From NCBI RefSeq assembly GCF_005121165.3, contig NZ_CP034413.3, positions 2,542,001-2,606,000 on the forward strand: DNA of 64,000 bases, read 5' to 3'. The DNA comes from Dysosmobacter welbionis (lineage in GTDB: Bacteria; Bacillota; Clostridia; Oscillospirales; Oscillospiraceae). A model generated the notes under the pieces. That model did not search any database. It saw nothing but the letters and a program-made list of their open reading frames with translations, and was not told where the DNA came from. Made by a program: the position numbers and the translations under genes. This document shows positions 59,887-64,000 of this stretch, piece after piece; the stretch's first letter is position 1; each line of letters begins with the position of its first letter.

Positions 59887-60834
59887 TCAGGCGAACTCCA
59901 CCAGGGCGCCGCCCCAGGTGAGGCCGCCGCCGAAGCCCACCACCAGGACCCGGGAGCCGGGCCCCACCTTTCCCAGGTCATGGAGCTCACTGATGACCAG
60001 GGGGATGCTGGCGGCGGAGGTGTTGCCGTATTTCTGGATGTTCTTGTAGTACTTCTCCGGGGGGATGTGGTACTTTTTGGCTGCCAGGTCGATGATCCGG
60101 GCGTTGGCCTGGTGGAAGACGAAGAAGTCCACGTCCTCAATGGCCATGACGGCCTTTTCCAGCACCTGGTCGATGCAGTAGGGCACTGCCTTAACGGCGA
60201 ACTTGAAGGTGGGCTGGCCGTGCATGAAGATGCGGGCCGGCGCCGGCTTCTCCGCGCCGGTGACGCCCAGCATGTCCGGGTCGCCGTGGCAGCCCAGAAC
60301 GGCGTGGATGGAGGGATAGTCCTCCCGCCACTCCACCACCACAGCGCCGGCGCCGTCTCCGAAGAGGACGCAGGTGCCCCGGTCCTCCCAGTTGATGAAC
60401 CGGGAGAGCATCTCTGCGCCGATCACCAGGCCGTACTTCCGGGGGGCCTGGGCCAGCAGGCACTCCATGGTGTGGATGGCGAACAGGAAGCCGCTGCATG
60501 CGGCATTCAGGTCAAAGCACACCGCGTCGTGGGGCAGCCCCAGCCCCCGCTGCACCATGCAGGCGGCAGAGGGGGACAGGTAGTCGGAGGAGAAAGTGGC
60601 CACCACGCAGGCGCCGATGTCCTCCGGGGAAATCCCGGCGTTTTCCAGCGCCTGCCGGGCGGCGCCCACGCACATATCCGTGTGGGTCTCCGTGGTGCAG
60701 TGGTGGCGGGTCTGGATGCCGGTGCGGGTGGTGATCCACTCGTCGCTGGTATCCACGATTTTTGCCAGGTCGTCGTTGGTGACGATTTTCGCAGGGGCGA
60801 ACCGGCCGGTGCCTCTGATTTTGATTCCGCTCAT
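59887..60834 (-). CDS. fabH: 3-oxoacyl-ACP synthase III FabH
   Basis: A 315-residue initiating condensing enzyme that joins acyl-CoA and malonyl-ACP. Catalytic Cys113 lies in DLNAACSGFLFA, His in FFVFHQANARI and Asn in KYGNTSAASIP. ATG 60834 overlaps the accA stop (ATGA). Confidence 0.94.
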   Translation of the reverse strand: MSGIKIRGTGRFAPAKIVTNDDLAKIVDTSDEWITTRTGIQTRHHCTTETHTDMCVGAARQALENAGISPEDIGACVVATFSSDYLSPSAACMVQRGLGLPHDAVCFDLNAACSGFLFAIHTMECLLAQAPRKYGLVIGAEMLSRFINWEDRGTCVLFGDGAGAVVVEWREDYPSIHAVLGCHGDPDMLGVTGAEKPAPARIFMHGQPTFKFAVKAVPYCIDQVLEKAVMAIEDVDFFVFHQANARIIDLAAKKYHIPPEKYYKNIQKYGNTSAASIPLVISELHDLGKVGPGSRVLVVGFGGGLTWGGALVEFA

Positions 60835-61649
60835 GCTTCCTCCTTCTGGGGTGCTGCGCCCATGCGTCTGAATTTTTGATACCGGCCTGCGGCCAGAGCG
60901 GCTCCGCTCTCTTTGGAGAGCTCCGCCAGGCAGCGGCTCAGAGCCCGATCCACCTGCCGCATGTGGGCGGCGGGAGCCAGATGGGCGCCGCCCTCCGGCT
61001 CAGGGATGATGCCGTCGATGACGCCCAGCTCCAGCAGGTCCGGCGCCGTCAGCTTCATCAGCTCACAGGCTTCCTCATGTCTGGCGGAGTCCTTCCACAG
61101 AATGGAGGCGAAGCCCTCCGGAGAGAGGATGGCGTACACAGAGTTCTCCAGCATCAGCACCCGGTTGGCAACGCCCAACGCCAGCGCGCCGCCGCTGTTG
61201 CCCTCGCCGGTGATGAGGGCGATGACGGGGACGGTGAGGCGGCTCATCTCATAGAGATTCCGGGCGATGGCCTCGCCCTGGCCGTGGGCCTCGGCCTCCA
61301 GGCCAGGATAGGCGCCGGAGGTGTCGATAAACGTGAGGATGGGGCGGCGGAACTTCTCCGCCTGGCGCATCAGCCGCAGAGCCTTGCGGTACCCTTCCGG
61401 ATTGGGCATGCCGAAGTTGCACTTGAGGTTCTCCTCCAGCGTTTTGCCCTTCCGGGTGCCGATGACGGTCACAGGGCGGCCGTGGTACAGGGCCACGCCG
61501 CCCAAGATCGCGGCATCCTCGCCGCAGAGGCGGTCGCCCTTCTGCTCAAAGAAGTCTGTGAACAGCGCCTGAATATAATCTGTGATATTGGGCCGCTGGG
61601 GGTGGCGGGCAATGGCCACCCGCTGGGCGGCGGTCAGCGGTTCGCTCAT
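60831..61649 (-). CDS. accA: Acetyl-CoA carboxylase carboxyltransferase subunit alpha
   Basis: A 272-residue carboxyltransferase alpha subunit: [47 protein letters not shown] with the oxyanion-hole glycines, and [11 protein letters not shown]. Works with AccD to carboxylate acetyl-CoA from carboxybiotin. It lacks the long N-terminal extension of E. coli AccA, as in many Bacillota. Overlaps both neighbours by 4 bases. Confidence 0.93.
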   Translation of the reverse strand: MSEPLTAAQRVAIARHPQRPNITDYIQALFTDFFEQKGDRLCGEDAAILGGVALYHGRPVTVIGTRKGKTLEENLKCNFGMPNPEGYRKALRLMRQAEKFRRPILTFIDTSGAYPGLEAEAHGQGEAIARNLYEMSRLTVPVIALITGEGNSGGALALGVANRVLMLENSVYAILSPEGFASILWKDSARHEEACELMKLTAPDLLELGVIDGIIPEPEGGAHLAPAAHMRQVDRALSRCLAELSKESGAALAAGRYQKFRRMGAAPQKEEA

Positions 61650-62509
61650 GTGCGTCCCCCTTTCTCATGGAGCCGCAGCAGCTGGGACAGGGTGTCCCGC
61701 ATCTGAAGGCGCGGCACCACCGCGTCCACAAAGCCGTGCTCCTCCTGGAACTCCGCCCGCTGGAAGCCCTCCGGCAGGGTCTGGCCGATGGTCTGCTGGA
61801 TGACCCGGGGACCGGCAAAGCCGATCAGAGCGCCGGGCTCCGCCAGGATGATATCGCCCAGAGAGGCGAAACTGGCAGTGACCCCACCAGTGGTGGGGTC
61901 CGTAAAGACGGAAATATACAAAAGCCCTTTCTCCGAGAAGCGGGCCAGCGCCGCACTGGTCTTGGCCATCTGCATCAGGGAGAGGATGCCCTCCTGCATC
62001 CGGGCACCGCCGCTGGCGGCGAACAGGATCAGGGGCAGGCGGTTCTTGGTGGCGTACTCAATGGCCAGGGTGATCTTCTCACCCACGGCGGCACTCATGG
62101 AGCCCATGAAGAAGCGGCTGTCCAGCACACCCACTACGCATTTGCGGCCCCCGATGGTGCCGGTGGCGGTGACCACGGCCTCCGTCAGGCCGGTCTTGCG
62201 CTGGGCGGCCTCCACCTTGGCCCGGTAGCCGGGGAAGGAGAGCGGGTCCGCCGCAGGCAGCTTTTCAAACAGCTCCCGGAAGGAGCCGGGGTCCAGAATC
62301 GTGCTGAGTCGATAGTAGGCGCCGATGGGGAAATGGTAGCCGCACTTGGGGCAGACCGACAGGTTCTGCGCCACGGATTTGCGGTCGCTGTCCTGCCCGC
62401 ACTTGGGACAGGTGATGGCTTTATCGCCGGGAATGTGATTGTCCCGGATGGCCTTCATGGCCAGCAGGCGCGCCCGGCGCTTGGCGAAGACGCCGTTCAT
62501 CCCACTCAT
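61646..62509 (-). CDS. accD: Acetyl-CoA carboxylase carboxyltransferase subunit beta
   Basis: A 287-residue subunit with the N-terminal four-cysteine zinc finger (TCPKCGQ and VCPKCGYHF) and a crotonase-type core with [19 protein letters not shown] and [24 protein letters not shown] 62509 overlaps the accC stop; an internal ATG (MNGVFAKRR) is a weaker alternative. Confidence 0.94.
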   Translation of the reverse strand: MSGMNGVFAKRRARLLAMKAIRDNHIPGDKAITCPKCGQDSDRKSVAQNLSVCPKCGYHFPIGAYYRLSTILDPGSFRELFEKLPAADPLSFPGYRAKVEAAQRKTGLTEAVVTATGTIGGRKCVVGVLDSRFFMGSMSAAVGEKITLAIEYATKNRLPLILFAASGGARMQEGILSLMQMAKTSAALARFSEKGLLYISVFTDPTTGGVTASFASLGDIILAEPGALIGFAGPRVIQQTIGQTLPEGFQRAEFQEEHGFVDAVVPRLQMRDTLSQLLRLHEKGGRT

Positions 62510-63897
62510 GCATCCACCCCGCTTTCACTGAGCTTGCGGCTGAATTCCAGCAGCTCCGACAGGTGTTCATCCAGGAAGGCAGTGGTGCACTCTCCCAGAA
62601 TGAACTCCGGATGGTACAGAATCTGATAGGAGAGCTCCGCATTGGTGGGGAAGCCCTCCAGAGTGAACTCCTCCAGGCAGCGGCGCATCCGCCGGATGGT
62701 CTCCATCCGAGTGGGGGCGTAGGCCAGGATCTTGGCTGCCATAGAGTCGTAGTAAGGAGACAGCTCGCACCCGCTGTACAGGCAGGAGTCCACCCGCACG
62801 CCGGGGCCGCCGGGGAAATGGAGGAAATCCACCCGTCCGGGGCAGGGGCGGAACCCCTGCACAGGGTCTTCGGCGTTGATGCGGCACTCGATGGCATGGC
62901 CCTGGAGCGTCACATCCTCCTGCCGCAGGCGCAGCGCCAGGCCGGAGGCAATCCGCAGCTGTTGGCGCACCAGATCCACACCGGTGACCAGCTCGGTGAC
63001 GCCGTGCTCTACCTGGATGCGGGTGTTCATCTCCATGAAATAGAAATGCTCCCGGTCCGGGTCCAGCAGGAACTCCACTGTGCCGGCATTCTCATAGCCA
63101 ACGGCTTTGGCCGCCTTTACGGCGGCGGCGCCCATCCGCTCCCGCAGCTCCGGCGTCAAACACCGGGCAGGGGCCTCCTCGATGAGCTTCTGGTTCCGCC
63201 GCTGGACCGAGCAGTCCCGGTCCCCCAGATGGATGACGTTGCCGTAGCGGTCCGCCAGCACCTGGAACTCGATGTGCCGGGGCCGGAGCACCAGTTTCTC
63301 CAGATACATCTCGTCATTGCCGAAGCAGGCCTGGGCCTCTGCCTTGGCCTCCGCAAAGGCCGCGGACAGATCCTCCGGCCGGTCGCACCGGCGGATGCCC
63401 CGCCCGCCGCCGCCGGCGGACGCCTTCAGCAGCACAGGATAGCCTACGGACTCTGCCGCGGTCAGCGCCTCCTCCACAGAGGCGACCGGGCCGTCGGAGC
63501 CGGGGGTCACGGGCACGCCGGCGGCGCGCATCAGGTCCCGCGCGGCAGATTTGGAGCCGGCCTTGCGGATGGCGTCGCCGGAGGGGCCGATGAAGGTCAG
63601 GCCAGCTGCGGCGCAGGCGTCTGCAAAGTCGGCGTTTTCAGAGAGGAAGCCATAGCCGGGATGGACGCCGTCGCACCCGGTGGCTTTGGCCACCGTCAGA
63701 AGAGCATCCTGATTCAAATAGCTGTCTGCCGCCCGGGCAGGGCCGATGCACACCGCCTGTCCCGCCAGCTGGACATGGAGCGCGTCCGCGTCCGCCTGGG
63801 AGTATACGGCCACCGTCTCGATCCCCAGCTCCCGGCAGGCCCGCAGGACCCGCAGGGCGATCTCTCCCCGGTTGGCGATCAATACCCGCCTCAGCAT
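62506..63897 (-). CDS. accC: Acetyl-CoA carboxylase biotin carboxylase subunit
   Basis: A 463-residue ATP-grasp biotin carboxylase. Starts [23 protein letters not shown] loop [14 protein letters not shown]; catalytic [14 protein letters not shown]; and biotin-pocket residues in [16 protein letters not shown] 63897 lies inside the end of accB, so translation is coupled. Confidence 0.95.
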   Translation of the reverse strand: MLRRVLIANRGEIALRVLRACRELGIETVAVYSQADADALHVQLAGQAVCIGPARAADSYLNQDALLTVAKATGCDGVHPGYGFLSENADFADACAAAGLTFIGPSGDAIRKAGSKSAARDLMRAAGVPVTPGSDGPVASVEEALTAAESVGYPVLLKASAGGGGRGIRRCDRPEDLSAAFAEAKAEAQACFGNDEMYLEKLVLRPRHIEFQVLADRYGNVIHLGDRDCSVQRRNQKLIEEAPARCLTPELRERMGAAAVKAAKAVGYENAGTVEFLLDPDREHFYFMEMNTRIQVEHGVTELVTGVDLVRQQLRIASGLALRLRQEDVTLQGHAIECRINAEDPVQGFRPCPGRVDFLHFPGGPGVRVDSCLYSGCELSPYYDSMAAKILAYAPTRMETIRRMRRCLEEFTLEGFPTNAELSYQILYHPEFILGECTTAFLDEHLSELLEFSRKLSESGVDA

Positions 63898-64000
63898 GGC
63901 CGATAACGGAACAGCGGCTCGCCGAAGGCCACCAGCTCGCCGTTGCTCTTGCACACGCTCTCAATGACGCAGTCACAGGGAGCGGGAACTTCGCTCATCA
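63891..64000 (-). CDS. accB: Biotin carboxyl carrier protein, C-terminal end (5' part outside window)
   Basis: Only the last ~36 codons are visible, beginning at the window edge with the Met-Met that follows the biotinylated lysine in the usual AMKMM motif, then SEVPAPCDCVIESVCKSNG and [10 protein letters not shown]. The stop TGA (63893-63891) overlaps the accC start. The order accB-accC-accD-accA is standard. Confidence 0.85.
   Translation of the reverse strand, partial: MSEVPAPCDCVIESVCKSNGELVAFGEPLFRYRPC

Noticed and set aside
1-64000. CRISPR arrays, insertion sequences, prophage or integrative elements
   Set aside because: No direct-repeat/spacer arrays, transposase, integrase or phage structural genes were recognised; gene content is housekeeping and metabolic throughout.

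Overview
The window is a high-GC (roughly 60%), gene-dense, entirely chromosomal-looking stretch. The gene set points to a strictly anaerobic, Gram-positive-type Clostridia member, most like the Oscillospiraceae (Flavonifractor/Lawsonibacter-like gut bacteria): FMN-type enoyl reductase FabK with a FabT-type MarR regulator, a T-box in front of thrS, an Lsa-type ABC-F, several ECF sigma/anti-sigma pairs and a TRAP-linked 2-oxoacid dehydrogenase complex. The genus is an inference. I saw no tRNA, rRNA, CRISPR array, insertion sequence or prophage.

Layout: (1) 1-2.8 kb: end of an HD phosphohydrolase and a PhoB/PhoR-like two-component system. (2) 2.8-9 kb: an Lsa-type ABC-F gene behind a leader-peptide/terminator attenuator, convergent with csd, MATE pump, RlmA methyltransferase and isochorismatase-like hydrolase. 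(3) 9-20 kb: mtaB, yfbR, an aminotransferase, two ECF sigma systems, recG, dfrA and thyA. (4) 20-31 kb: AraC, XRE and Crp/Fnr regulators, several dehydrogenases, an HtrA protease, a 41-residue membrane protein behind four 11-bp-spaced TTAACG repeats, and ychF. (5) 31-40 kb: a third ECF system whose membrane partner ends in an M23 peptidase domain, a dicarboxylate/amino-acid symporter, LysR plus a TRIC-type membrane protein, YmdB-like and SbcD-like phosphoesterases, asparaginase. (6) 40-53 kb: T-box/thrS, lplA, a TRAP transporter and a complete E1a-E1b-E2-E3 complex; transporter, complex and lipoate ligase look like one metabolic unit. (7) 53-64 kb: gluQ, then a long leftward fatty-acid operon accB-accC-accD-accA-fabH-fabK-fabD-fabG-fabF-fabZ-fabT, largely joined by 4-base ATGA overlaps and without acpP.

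A dominant feature of this sequence is quality-related. Thirteen separate sites (recG, thyA, araC, Fe-ADH, hydroxyacid dehydrogenase, COG2509 oxidoreductase, crp, sigma/anti-sigma, M23 junction, lplA, dctM, fabF, fabT) each lack exactly one base, nearly always in a run of G/C, A or T. Restoring one base makes each protein collinear with its family. All are deletions and several hit genes expected to be essential, so I treat them as probable sequencing/assembly errors and annotate the genes as intact but frameshifted in this sequence. One apparent fusion (thyA-dfrA) and one apparent C-terminal extension (crp) are products of these errors.
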